Assembly (NCBI GenBank): GCA_023150615.1
Contig: JAKLKO010000007.1
Span: 1 to 45,005, forward strand
Source: Phycisphaerae bacterium
Lineage (GTDB): Bacteria > Planctomycetota > Phycisphaerae > UBA1845 > UTPLA1
Direction: 5' to 3'
Length of the DNA stretch: 45,005 nt
Made by a program: the position numbers and the translations under genes. Shown here piece after piece: positions 9,106 through 16,828 of the stretch. The notes beneath the pieces are model-generated. The model did not search any database. It was not told the origin of the DNA and was given only the letters and a program-made list of their open reading frames with translations. Positions within the stretch are counted from its first letter, which is position 1, and each line of letters begins with the position of its first letter.

Positions 9106-10812
9106 ATGATGACGGGCCGCCAACCAGACACCGTTCATCTAACGCCACGTGGACAAGTCATTCGGCCGGGGCGGCCGATAGTGCGGACGACTTTTCAGTT
9201 TGTCGGAACGCTCCAGCCCAACGCGGCCCAATTGATCGATGAGCTCGAGCGACCGGTGCGTAACGCGATCTGCGATTGGCTGGAAAGCAAGTTCCCCGAA
9301 CGGCTCTCGCCAAGCACCCGGGCGGGCGACTCGTTTGAAGTAGACGTGCATGGACAGCGCCTGGAGTGCGTGGCTATCCCCGAAGACGGCCTCTGGAGCG
9401 TCCGACTCTTGCAGCCGGACGCTCCGTTCAAGGATCGCGCAGCGGTGCCCGGGCGCACCTGGACGACCGAGATTGCGCTTGCCCGAACCCCACTCGGCGT
9501 CCGTTTTGGAATCAGAGTGCTTAGCGCGTCACTCCGTTACGCGGACGAACCGGTGATACTCACGCGTCCGCGGATTGTCGTCGACCTGGCCGCCCGGTTT
9601 GGGCTTCGGGAGGCGCACCCCATTCGCGCGACCGCTTGGCAACCGCAATCCGAGTCTGACCTGCTTGCGCTTCAAGAACTCCTTCAGTCACCCGGACGCG
9701 GGCTGCCGGTGTATTTGCTTACTGTCCCGGACGCGCGAAAACTAACCATGCGGGTTGCACCATTTCTGCTTGATCACGAGTCGCTCGCGCGCCGCGTCCA
9801 GGGGGTGGCGTATGTGATCACAATGCCGTGGGAACTGGGGTTCAAGTGGACCGAACTCGTTGGGAAGCCTTGGTCCGCATTCCTCGGAGCTGTGCGGACG
9901 TATCGTCCCGGCCTCGATTTTGATATGGACCTTCCGACGGACCACCCTAGGCTTTTGGCAGAGCGAATTCTCGCATTCCGATACAAGGATTTGACGATGG
10001 AACGCGCGTTCGAGGAATTCCTCGTCGATCGCGCGTTCGAACACTCCGCTGGCCGCCATGTCGATTGGGGACCATGTCTGTTCTACGTGGATGCGCGCCG
10101 GCGACGAGCGGAACTCGCCCGAGCGACAGCTAGTGAGGACTCCGAGTGGCGCGCGCTGTACGAAGAAGAAATCAAGTCTCTCGCGGCCAAGATCGAGCAA
10201 TTGGAGCACGAGCGCGATGATGCCCTCGGCATTGCCGAATCGGCCGAAAGGGACCGGGACTATTACACGGCGGAGAATCAGCGCCTCCGCGCACGCGTGG
10301 ATTCGCTTGGATTCCAGCTTTCGCAGAAGACTGGGAAGAGTGTCGATGAGACCACGCCGTTGCCCAATTCCTATGAAGACATCACGGACTGGGTCGAAAC
10401 GGAACTTGTTGGCCGCCTCATTCTGCACCCCCGAGCGGTCAACGCGCTGAAGAAGGCAAAGTACGAGGATGTGAGCCTAGTCGTCAACGCTCTGCTGTTG
10501 CTGGCCAACGAGTATCGCAGCATGAGACTGGGCAATGCCGATGCGAAGACAGCCTATGAGAGTGGGCTACGGAAGCTGGGGCTCCGTCATGACGGATCTA
10601 TTACATCAGAGCGCGCCGGCCAGGAAGGTGACGAGTACTTCGTTCGTTATCCAGTCTGCACACAACGCCGCCAGTTCCTCGAGCTGCATCTTCGCAAGGG
10701 CGCGAGCAAGGATGAGAGGTACTGCCTGGCGATCTACTTCTTCTGGGATGACGAGACTCAACAGGTCGTTGTTGGCTGGCTGCCGAGCCACCTCGATACG
10801 CGGCAAACATGA
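9106..10812 (+). CDS. Unknown defence-linked protein with central coiled coil
   Basis: I do not recognise a named domain in this 568-aa protein. ATG 9106 is chosen for the AAGGGG seven bases upstream; an earlier TTG (9067) is possible. Residues 1-340 look like mixed alpha/beta globular domains, including a segment around MPWELGFKWTELVGKPWSAF and a GAVRTYRPGLD motif. Residues about 350-410 form a heptad-rich coiled coil (EEEIKSLAAKIEQLEHERDD). The C-terminal 150 residues form a compact domain ending in VVVGWLPSHLDTRQT. It lies 65 bp after the methylase gene on the same strand, so it probably belongs to the same cassette as a sensor, scaffold or effector. No catalytic motif is apparent. Confidence 0.7.
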   Translation: MMTGRQPDTVHLTPRGQVIRPGRPIVRTTFQFVGTLQPNAAQLIDELERPVRNAICDWLESKFPERLSPSTRAGDSFEVDVHGQRLECVAIPEDGLWSVRLLQPDAPFKDRAAVPGRTWTTEIALARTPLGVRFGIRVLSASLRYADEPVILTRPRIVVDLAARFGLREAHPIRATAWQPQSESDLLALQELLQSPGRGLPVYLLTVPDARKLTMRVAPFLLDHESLARRVQGVAYVITMPWELGFKWTELVGKPWSAFLGAVRTYRPGLDFDMDLPTDHPRLLAERILAFRYKDLTMERAFEEFLVDRAFEHSAGRHVDWGPCLFYVDARRRRAELARATASEDSEWRALYEEEIKSLAAKIEQLEHERDDALGIAESAERDRDYYTAENQRLRARVDSLGFQLSQKTGKSVDETTPLPNSYEDITDWVETELVGRLILHPRAVNALKKAKYEDVSLVVNALLLLANEYRSMRLGNADAKTAYESGLRKLGLRHDGSITSERAGQEGDEYFVRYPVCTQRRQFLELHLRKGASKDERYCLAIYFFWDDETQQVVVGWLPSHLDTRQT

Positions 10813-10971
10813 ATGGCAGCGATTGCAGTTCTGAGACAATCGCGCGAGGGCTTACAGGTCGCGGGGGGCGTAGGTTGTGGCCGACGGATGTTCAGTGTTC
10901 GCGGCTCCGCGGCGGACACGAGTTGTTGCCGGGCAGGAAGTTCTCGAGGTTGAGAGGGACTCGACAACGGA

Positions 10972-11163
10972 ATGAGAGATGAAACCCGACTCCCGGCGTC
11001 GTGCGAGTGGATTAGCGACGAACTGATCGAGCACACGGTGTGCGTCTGGTCGGAATACCTCTGTCGGCCCGTGGGACGCGACGAGGCCGTCGAGATGCTG
11101 CAGAACGTGAAACGCTTGGCTGGCGTGCTCCTCGAAATCGACGAAAAGGCACAAGACGTGTGA
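10972..11163 (+). CDS. Small acidic protein of unknown function
   Basis: This 63-aa ORF has a plausible amphipathic helical composition (WISDELIEHTVCVWSEYL, then EAVEMLQNVKRLAGVL). Its composition is clearly protein-like compared with the shadow frames around it. From memory, short ORFs of this type (ELIxxT..VW...RP...EA.E.L.NV.RL) recur in accessory islands, but I cannot run the search. It stands alone between the 568-aa gene and the next promoter. A GAGGG lies about 15 bases upstream of the ATG, so the ribosome site is weak. Could be an accessory regulator or antitoxin-like protein; no function is claimed. Confidence 0.5.
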   Translation: MRDETRLPASCEWISDELIEHTVCVWSEYLCRPVGRDEAVEMLQNVKRLAGVLLEIDEKAQDV

Positions 11164-11234
11164 ATCGAGCGGTTGGACCATGTTTCCGTGGGCTCACAAG
11201 GCTATTATCGGACGACGTCTGTCGCGGCGGGGGC

Positions 11235-11263
11235 TTGACCCGTACCGCACAAAAACCTAATAT
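11235..11263 (+). promoter_or_regulatory. Strong sigma70-type promoter
   Basis: TTGACC (11235-11240), a 17-bp spacer and TAATAT (11258-11263) make a near-consensus sigma70 promoter, with each hexamer one mismatch from consensus. It lies about 118 bp before the ATG at 11381, giving a 5' leader of roughly 110 nt. It should drive the two-gene unit 11381-13496 independently of the methylase cassette upstream. Confidence 0.7.
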
Positions 11264-11380
11264 GCCCCCCGATCCGCCCGTCGGCGGATGCCAGCCGACA
11301 AGCGGCCGGGGCTTGGCCACGGAATCGCGCGTCAGGGGAGGACGCGGCCCGGCGCTTTGCTGTCTCGGAGGAGATGGACG

Positions 11381-12547
11381 ATGGCTCGGCAGTATTCCGC
11401 GAAGACCTTCCTGCGCAACGTCCCCAACGCGCTGCTCAAGGAGTACTTCGACCGGCGCGGGGTCGACCTGGGCTTCAACTGGGGCATGCTTCACGAAACC
11501 GACGTGAACCCGATCTTCGTCGCGATGGAAAATCTCGCCGAAGGCGTGCGGAGCGAGATCGACAGCGACTTCGCGATGATCAACGACCTGGCCTGCGAGG
11601 ATGGCACGATAGCGATCCTCGAAGAGGCCGAACTGTGGAACGACGACTGGTCCGACCTGTTCGGCGGCATGAAGAACGCCTACGAACGGGCGATGTGGAC
11701 GTTCCTGAACAACCCGAAGCGCTTCCGAGTCGCCGGCTGCTTTCACGAGATGGACCGAGTCGGCGGATGGCGACGGCGCTTCGTGGGGAACTACCTCGAG
11801 TCCCGCAGCGACGAGGAATCGCTGGCCGCGTTCGAGAAGAGCCTGCGACTGTTCTACCGTCGCCAGGGCCGCGGGCGGTTCTGCCATGTGGACGTGTACC
11901 TGCGGCAGCACCCGGAGCGACACTGCTACTTCGCCTACCCGGAGGACTACGCCAGCACGGACATCGGCTACGACGACCACGGCCGGTTCCAGCACCGCGC
12001 CCGCCGGTCGGCGTTTGAGATCATCTTCGTGTATCGCCCGGAGGAGGGCCTGCTCGAGCTGCGGGCCCGCGGCAACAAGCGGCAGATCGCCGAGATGGAG
12101 GAGATCTTCTGCAAAACCATCCTCGGCCTCGTCCAACTGCCTGACGACGGCCGCGTGCCGTTCGACCTCGCGGTCCTGAAGGACGCGTCCTTTCCGTTCC
12201 AGACCGATCCTGCCGACCGCGTAACGTCCGTTCATGTTCGACTCCTGCGATTTGATGTGCCCGGACCATTGCGTCGGCGGATCACGGTGTCAGCGGAGAC
12301 CTCGGACATGGCACCTCGCGCTTTGCATCAGCTTCTGAACGATGCCATCAACCAGTCGCGGATGCCGTTGTCGGGCCTGCACGTCTCCCAGGCCAAGCTG
12401 CGTTTCACCTTCGAGCCGCCCAACGGTGATCGCCCGAAGACTCTGACGTTCGACGTGACATACCCGGATCGTTGCACTCTCCGAGACGACCAGCACGACC
12501 AGATCGCCAAGAAGTGCCTCAAGGAGTGGGGTATCGCCCGTGCGTGA
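11381..12547 (+). CDS. Unknown island protein, first gene of a two-gene unit
   Basis: This 388-aa protein has no domain I can name. ATG 11381 is chosen because GGAGGAG sits 7-13 bases upstream; the frame is open further back but the extension runs into the promoter leader. The N-terminus (ARQYSAKTFLRNVPNALLKEYF) is helical and basic, the middle is acidic (IAILEEAELWNDDWSDLF), and the C-terminal half has beta-strand character with a possible nucleic-acid-binding basic stretch. The stop overlaps the next gene's GTG start by 8 bases, so the two products are made together and probably act together. Its place between the defence cassette and the island edge makes it likely cargo of the mobile element. 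Confidence 0.65.
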   Translation: MARQYSAKTFLRNVPNALLKEYFDRRGVDLGFNWGMLHETDVNPIFVAMENLAEGVRSEIDSDFAMINDLACEDGTIAILEEAELWNDDWSDLFGGMKNAYERAMWTFLNNPKRFRVAGCFHEMDRVGGWRRRFVGNYLESRSDEESLAAFEKSLRLFYRRQGRGRFCHVDVYLRQHPERHCYFAYPEDYASTDIGYDDHGRFQHRARRSAFEIIFVYRPEEGLLELRARGNKRQIAEMEEIFCKTILGLVQLPDDGRVPFDLAVLKDASFPFQTDPADRVTSVHVRLLRFDVPGPLRRRITVSAETSDMAPRALHQLLNDAINQSRMPLSGLHVSQAKLRFTFEPPNGDRPKTLTFDVTYPDRCTLRDDQHDQIAKKCLKEWGIARA

Positions 12548-13496
12548 TCCGCTTGACGATCTGATCAACCGTGTGGAACTGCCCGACGTCCCTGTCTTCC
12601 GCGCCGACGAGGTTGCCCGCTGGCCGGCTGGCACCCTCGAACAATTCATCGAGTTGGGCCTGTTACGCGAGACGAGCCGCGCGAAGTCGATCTGGTACGA
12701 CGGCTGCGACAACGGATGCCTGGTCGAGCCGGAACTGCGAGAGGACCGACGCACGGGAAAAATGGTTGCGGCGTTTGCATGCCGGCAGGACGGATGCGGT
12801 GGATTGATCACACTTGACCCTGCGTGCCTGCGGCAATGGGAGATTGACGCCGGCGCGCTCGCAAGGCAAATCGCCGAAGCCGTCGGGACGAAGGGGCGGC
12901 TCGTCGAAGACGTACCCGGCCGAATCTGGCTCCTCGGGACCTCGACGCTTGACGGACGCGTGTTCGAGGCATTCTTAGCCCGAGGCCTCGGCTGGAGCGA
13001 CGGATCGACCATCCTTGAGCAGGCCTCGCGGCTTCGCGCATCGGCAATGCCGCTTGTCTTTTCGACAGCTCGCTCCCCACAGGCTGGTGCGAGGAACGGC
13101 CTATCATCCGCCGTGCGGCTCGCTGAAATCGCGACCATGCGCGATGGTCGCATCGAAATCGACCGCGCCGCCTTGGCTGAGCGAGTCGCCACGTCAGTCT
13201 CGCGTTTCGCCGCTGCGCCGGGTACCGAGCAACCCATGCTGGTCGAGGCCGAACTCGACATTCTCGAGGCGCTCGCCCAATCTCCACATGGTGCCATGCT
13301 CCAGGTCGAGGTCGCGACAGCGGCCGGTTACAGCAAGCCTGTCACGCGCGACGCCCTGAAGCATCTCCGCGAACTCGGGTTCGTGACCAAGCCGCGCGGA
13401 AAGCAGCGGAAAGGCGACGTCATCACAGCGCAGGGGCGCGAGTACCTGGCACAACATGAAAAGGCCAGCTTGGCAACAGGCGTGCCCAAGAGGTGA
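12540..13496 (+). CDS. Unknown Cys-rich protein with C-terminal winged helix
   Basis: This 318-aa protein starts at GTG 12540 inside the end of the preceding gene. Residues about 57-100 contain C..GC, then CRQDGCGGLITLDPACL, a spacing that suggests a zinc ribbon. The last 90 residues read as a winged helix: LDILEALAQSPHGAMLQVEVA..AGYSKPVTRDALKHLRELGFV, followed by a basic wing KPRGKQRKGD. The middle resembles an alpha/beta domain (GRIWLLGTSTLDGRVFEAFLARG). I infer a DNA-binding regulator or recognition partner of the upstream protein. No family name can be assigned. Confidence 0.65.
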   Translation: MRDPLDDLINRVELPDVPVFRADEVARWPAGTLEQFIELGLLRETSRAKSIWYDGCDNGCLVEPELREDRRTGKMVAAFACRQDGCGGLITLDPACLRQWEIDAGALARQIAEAVGTKGRLVEDVPGRIWLLGTSTLDGRVFEAFLARGLGWSDGSTILEQASRLRASAMPLVFSTARSPQAGARNGLSSAVRLAEIATMRDGRIEIDRAALAERVATSVSRFAAAPGTEQPMLVEAELDILEALAQSPHGAMLQVEVATAAGYSKPVTRDALKHLRELGFVTKPRGKQRKGDVITAQGREYLAQHEKASLATGVPKR

Positions 13497-13526
13497 CCAA
13501 AACATGCGGGATGATCCGCCGGCTCG

Positions 13527-13574
13527 GCCCGAAACCCACGCGTGTACACTACACGAAACTGCCCGGTTTCGGGC
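13527..13574. repeat. Nested inverted repeats near the island edge
   Basis: A perfect 10-nt inverted repeat, GCCCGAAACC (13527-13536) and GGTTTCGGGC (13565-13574), encloses a second one, CGTGTA-CAC-TACACG (13541-13555). A third pair, TCGACGAAA (13589-13597) and TTTCGTCGA (13649-13657), lies just beyond. They fill the gap between the last island gene and the tRNA fragment. There is no T-run, so a simple Rho-independent terminator is unlikely; binding sites for a recombinase are an alternative. Confidence 0.5.
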
Positions 13575-13665
13575 GGATTCTGGCGGTCTCGACGAAATGG
13601 CTTGAAAACGCCGTCTTTTCGAGGTATAGAGTTCTCAAAGGGTTACGGTTTCGTCGAAGCGGACG

Positions 13666-13714
13666 AGCGTGGTTCCCAAGCTGGACGTCGTGGGTTCGAA
13701 TCCCATCGCCCGCT
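13666..13714 (+). pseudogene. 3' half of a tRNA-Gly gene, likely attachment-site scar
   Basis: The bases from 13673 fit the 3' half of tRNA-Gly: anticodon loop TTCCCAA (anticodon CCC, 13673-13679), 3' stem GCTGG, variable ACGTC, T-stem/loop GTGGG-TTCGAAT-CCCAT (13690-13706), acceptor strand CGCCCGC (13707-13713) and discriminator T. The expected 5' acceptor GCGGGCG and D-arm are missing: upstream there is only a GCGGACGAGCG run with no room for a D-arm. A tRNA 3' end detached from its 5' half is what a tyrosine recombinase leaves at the distal end of an integrated element. The intact tRNA is not in the window. Confidence 0.75.
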
Positions 13715-13773
13715 GTTTGAAACCCGCCCGGGCTGCGCACGTTCGTCCGCGCTGTCGGAAGGTCGGCGGGCGG

Positions 13774-14919
13774 TCAGATCCGTAGCCCGCGGGCGATGAT
13801 GTTTCGCTGGATGTCGCTGGTGCCGGAATAGAGCATGCTTCCGACCGAGTCGCGCAGGTCGCGCTCGACCTCCATCTCGGTCATGTAGCCCGAGCCGCCG
13901 TGGATCTGGACGGCATCGAGGCTGGATTTCACAAACGAGTCCGACACGTACAACTTCGCCATGGCCGCGTCCATGTCCGCACTGCGGTTCTGGCACATCA
14001 GCGCGCCGACCTTGTAGATCAGCAGCCTCGCCGTCTCGTAGCGCACTTTCATGTCGACGATTCGGTTCGCGACCGACTGGAACTTGCCGATGGGCTGGTT
14101 GAACTGCTTCCGCGTGCGCGCATACTGGATGCACTGCTCGAGCTGTCGCCGCATGACACCGACGCAGCTCGCCAGGATACACGCCCGCTCCCACGCCATG
14201 GAACAGTTGAAGACCTCGGCCCCGCGACCTTCCCGGCCGAGTCGCGCCGACTCCGGCACGACGCACTCCTCGAGGATCAACTCCGACATGGGCGACGTCC
14301 GCAGCCCCATCTTGTCCATGGGCTTGCCCAGCCGCAGGCCGGGCGCGCCTTTTTCGATCATGAACGCGCAGATGCCCATCGGCCCGAGCCGCGGGTCCAT
14401 CGTTCCATAGACTGCGAAGACGTCCGCCACCGGGGCGTTAGTCACGAAGATCTTCGCGCCGTTCAAAACATATTCGCCACGGCGCTTCTCAACGCGCGTG
14501 CGCATCGAAAAAACGTCGGAGCCCGCGTCCGGCTCGCTCACGCCGTTCGCGCCGATCATGCTGCCATCGCAGAGCGGCGGCAGGTATCTCCGCTTTTGTT
14601 CGTCGGTTCCGTACTTCAGGATCGGAATGGAATTCGTCCACAGGTGGGCGTTGATCGAAAAGATCAGTCCGCTGTCCTTCCCGCCGTAGCCCAGGCCTTC
14701 CATGACCGCGATCGTCGTGATCGGGTCCGCGCCACTGCCGCCGTATTCCTCCGGAATCGGCAGACCCTGCACGCCGAATTCGGCGCACTTCTTCCAACCC
14801 TCGCGCGAGAACCGCCGCTCCGCGTCGCGCTGGATCATGTCGTCGCACAGTTCATCCCGCGCGAGGCGCACGGCCGCGTCCTGCAACGCCTGCTGCGCTT
14901 CCGTCAGTTCGAATTCCAT
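13774..14919 (-). CDS. Prolyl/acyl-carrier-protein dehydrogenase (acyl-CoA dehydrogenase fold, PltE-like)
   Basis: This 381-aa flavoprotein has a complete acyl-CoA dehydrogenase fold: NGVSEPDAGSD (125-135), the FAD-binding ARTRKQFNQPIG (267-278) and QIHGGSGYM. The C-terminal block reads YSGTSD (364-369) instead of the YEGT of fatty-acyl enzymes, and SMAWERACI carries E244 in the isovaleryl-CoA-dehydrogenase-like position for the base. I recall PltE, RedW and CloN3, which oxidise prolyl groups on a carrier protein to pyrrole-2-carboxyl, as having this same pattern. The start is ATG 14919; 21 further upstream codons have no match to the fold. It ends the operon of carrier, adenylation and MBOAT genes, so its substrate is most likely carrier-bound rather than CoA-bound. 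Confidence 0.85.
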   Translation of the reverse strand: MEFELTEAQQALQDAAVRLARDELCDDMIQRDAERRFSREGWKKCAEFGVQGLPIPEEYGGSGADPITTIAVMEGLGYGGKDSGLIFSINAHLWTNSIPILKYGTDEQKRRYLPPLCDGSMIGANGVSEPDAGSDVFSMRTRVEKRRGEYVLNGAKIFVTNAPVADVFAVYGTMDPRLGPMGICAFMIEKGAPGLRLGKPMDKMGLRTSPMSELILEECVVPESARLGREGRGAEVFNCSMAWERACILASCVGVMRRQLEQCIQYARTRKQFNQPIGKFQSVANRIVDMKVRYETARLLIYKVGALMCQNRSADMDAAMAKLYVSDSFVKSSLDAVQIHGGSGYMTEMEVERDLRDSVGSMLYSGTSDIQRNIIARGLRI

Positions 14920-14994
14920 CGCTCGCCCCTGCCCAGTCTGCGACGATCGCCGATCGTCCGCGGGACCGGCCTCACAGCGCATCGCGCGACCACG

Positions 14995-16548
14995 CTAGGC
15001 GCGCATCAGGCTCTGGTAGTCGATCTTGTCCGTAGAGGTCTTCGGCAGCGCCTCGCGCTGCTCGAAGACATCCGGAACCATGTACAACGGCACGTGCTCG
15101 GAACAAAACGTCTTCAACGCAATGATGGAGATGCGCTCGCCGCCCGACGTGCTCACGAACGCCTTGATCCGCACCCCGTCCTCCGACGGAAGCGCCACGA
15201 CGGCCGCCTCCTTGACCTGCGGATGACGATAGAGCGCAGCCTCAATCTCGCCCAGCTCGATCCGGAACCCGCGCTTCTTGACCATCCGGTCGCGCCGTCC
15301 GAGGTATTGAAAGCCGCCGTCCGGCCGTTCGACCACGATGTCCCCGGTGCGATACCAGCGACCGTCCCGGCCCGTCAGGAACGCGTTCTTCGTCTGCTCC
15401 GGCAGGTTCCAATACCCCTGCATGACCGTGCCGCCCGAGATGCACAGCTCCCCTTCTCTGCCGCGCGCGACCTCCCGGCCGTCCGCGTCCACGACGAGGG
15501 CATGACAAGACGAGCACGTGCGGCCGATCGGGACGGGTTCGGCCTGGTTTTCCGGGATCGTGCGCGGCACCTCATGCCAGGTGCAGACGTTCGTCTCGGT
15601 CGGGCCGTAGAGATTGAAGTACCGCGGGCCCGGCACGAGCGATTTCAACTGCCGCAGGTGCTTGATCGGAAACACCTCGCCGGCGAACAGGATCAGGCGC
15701 AGGGCGGAGTAGTCGTGCTGGTCCAGCTTGCCGAACTGCGCCATCAATCCCAGGATCGACGGAACGGAGTACCAGACGGATATCCGCTTCTGCGAAATCC
15801 ACGGCGCGAGGCGAACCGGGTCCTTGCCCAGCCCTTCCTCCACCAGGACGAGCGTCGCCCCGTGCTTGATGCTGACGTAAATATCGAGAATCGACAGGTC
15901 GAAGTGAAACGGCGCGTGCGAGGAGAACCGATCCGAATGCTCCGGCGCGAACACCGACGAGCACCAGTCGATGAACGCTGCGGCGTTCGCGTGCGAGAGC
16001 ATCACGCCCTTGGGCCTGCCGGTCGATCCCGAGGTATACAGGATGTAGGCAAGGTCTGACGAATCCACTCGAACGGACGCCGTTGGCGCAGCGCGGTCGA
16101 CGCCGTCGAGCCCATCGAGCGCCTCTCGCAACGGCCGGCCCGCACCCGTGCCCGCGATCGCGATGAGATGCGGCTGGAATCCCGTCGCCGCGAATTCGGC
16201 TTGCAGCCGCGGAAGGTAATCCTGTTCGACGACGACGGCCCGGACGGAGCAGTTCTGGAAGATATACGCGTTCCGCTCCGCCGGCGCAGTCGGGTCAACG
16301 GGAACGTACGCCGCGCCGGCCTTCATGATCCCGAACAACGACGCCAGCGTATCGGCGGACTTGTGGGCCATGATGCCGACGCGATCGCCGGGCTTGACGC
16401 CGAGATGGATCAACCGGTCGCGGACGCGATCCGAGAGCTGCGCGAGCTGGGCATAGGTCATGGATCCGCTGGCCGATTCCTCGACCGCGATGTGCGTGGG
16501 AAACGCTTCGGCCGAACGGTCCAGCAGTTGATGAAGCAGGTAGCTCAT
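14995..16548 (-). CDS. Stand-alone adenylation enzyme, predicted L-proline-specific (PltF-like)
   Basis: This 517-aa free-standing NRPS-type adenylation domain has all core motifs: A3 YTSGSTGRPKG (171-181), A4 HFDLS (215-219), A5 NLYGPTE (312-318), A7 YRTGD, A8 GRRDRMVKKRGFRIELGE and A10 PKTSTDKI with K508. Placing residues by GrsA numbering gives D217 L218 L221 Y260 L287 A289 L313 V321 C322 K508, that is DLLYLALVCK. From memory this is the proline code of PltF and related pyrrole-forming enzymes. D217 in A4 means an alpha-amino acid is bound. It would make prolyl-AMP and load the carrier encoded 20 bp upstream on the transcript. Confidence 0.88.
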   Translation of the reverse strand: MSYLLHQLLDRSAEAFPTHIAVEESASGSMTYAQLAQLSDRVRDRLIHLGVKPGDRVGIMAHKSADTLASLFGIMKAGAAYVPVDPTAPAERNAYIFQNCSVRAVVVEQDYLPRLQAEFAATGFQPHLIAIAGTGAGRPLREALDGLDGVDRAAPTASVRVDSSDLAYILYTSGSTGRPKGVMLSHANAAAFIDWCSSVFAPEHSDRFSSHAPFHFDLSILDIYVSIKHGATLVLVEEGLGKDPVRLAPWISQKRISVWYSVPSILGLMAQFGKLDQHDYSALRLILFAGEVFPIKHLRQLKSLVPGPRYFNLYGPTETNVCTWHEVPRTIPENQAEPVPIGRTCSSCHALVVDADGREVARGREGELCISGGTVMQGYWNLPEQTKNAFLTGRDGRWYRTGDIVVERPDGGFQYLGRRDRMVKKRGFRIELGEIEAALYRHPQVKEAAVVALPSEDGVRIKAFVSTSGGERISIIALKTFCSEHVPLYMVPDVFEQREALPKTSTDKIDYQSLMRA

Positions 16549-16567
16549 CGGTCCGGCCCGGCGGCGG

Positions 16568-16828
16568 TCACGCCGCGGAGAGCTTGGACTGAACCAGCCG
16601 CGCGATGTCGGTCAGCGTGTTCAGGTGCTGCGCGTCCGTTTCGTGCGCTTCCAGCGTGATGCCGAACTTGCTCTCGAGATATGTGACGAGACCGAGCACG
16701 GCGATTGAATCGAGGATGCCGGTCGAGACGAGCGGTGTTGAATCGGTCAGCGCCGCGGGGTCCTCGCCGGGCAGGAACTCCGCGAGGATGTGCGTTCGAA
16801 CGGTCGACTTGATTTCCTCTGGACTCAT
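16568..16828 (-). CDS. Acyl/peptidyl carrier protein
   Basis: This 86-aa protein is a discrete carrier domain. The phosphopantetheine serine is S41 in TGILDSIAVL, a form of the usual DSL/DSI motif, flanked by the expected helices (LVTYLESKFGITL). Its ATG overlaps the stop of the MBOAT gene by one base (TAATG, 16826-16830), so the two are translationally coupled. The adenylation gene follows after 20 bp. Likely role: hold the prolyl and then the oxidised pyrrolyl thioester while the dehydrogenase and the acyltransferase act. A separate phosphopantetheinyl transferase must come from elsewhere in the genome. Confidence 0.85.
   Translation of the reverse strand: MSPEEIKSTVRTHILAEFLPGEDPAALTDSTPLVSTGILDSIAVLGLVTYLESKFGITLEAHETDAQHLNTLTDIARLVQSKLSAA

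Noticed and set aside
1174..10812. BREX or DISARM system
   Set aside because: No PglZ, BrxC, DrmA helicase, DUF1998 or PLD gene is present; the ATPase is HerA-like and the nuclease NurA-like.
11012..12235. 407-aa minus-strand frame
   Set aside because: It overlaps a plus-strand gene that has a good promoter, a ribosome site and a coupled neighbour; the antisense frame has none.
13659..13714. Complete tRNA-Gly gene
   Set aside because: The 3' half is perfect, but the 5' side has only a GCGGACG-like run and no room for a D-arm, so it is called a remnant.
13774..14919. Ordinary fatty acyl-CoA dehydrogenase of beta-oxidation
   Set aside because: The YEGT catalytic block is YSGT and the gene is in an operon with a carrier and adenylation enzyme, with no thiolase or hydratase.
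13900..16059. 719-aa plus-strand open frame
   Set aside because: It is antisense to the dehydrogenase and adenylation genes, is made of Arg/His/Asp-rich shadow sequence and has no domain.
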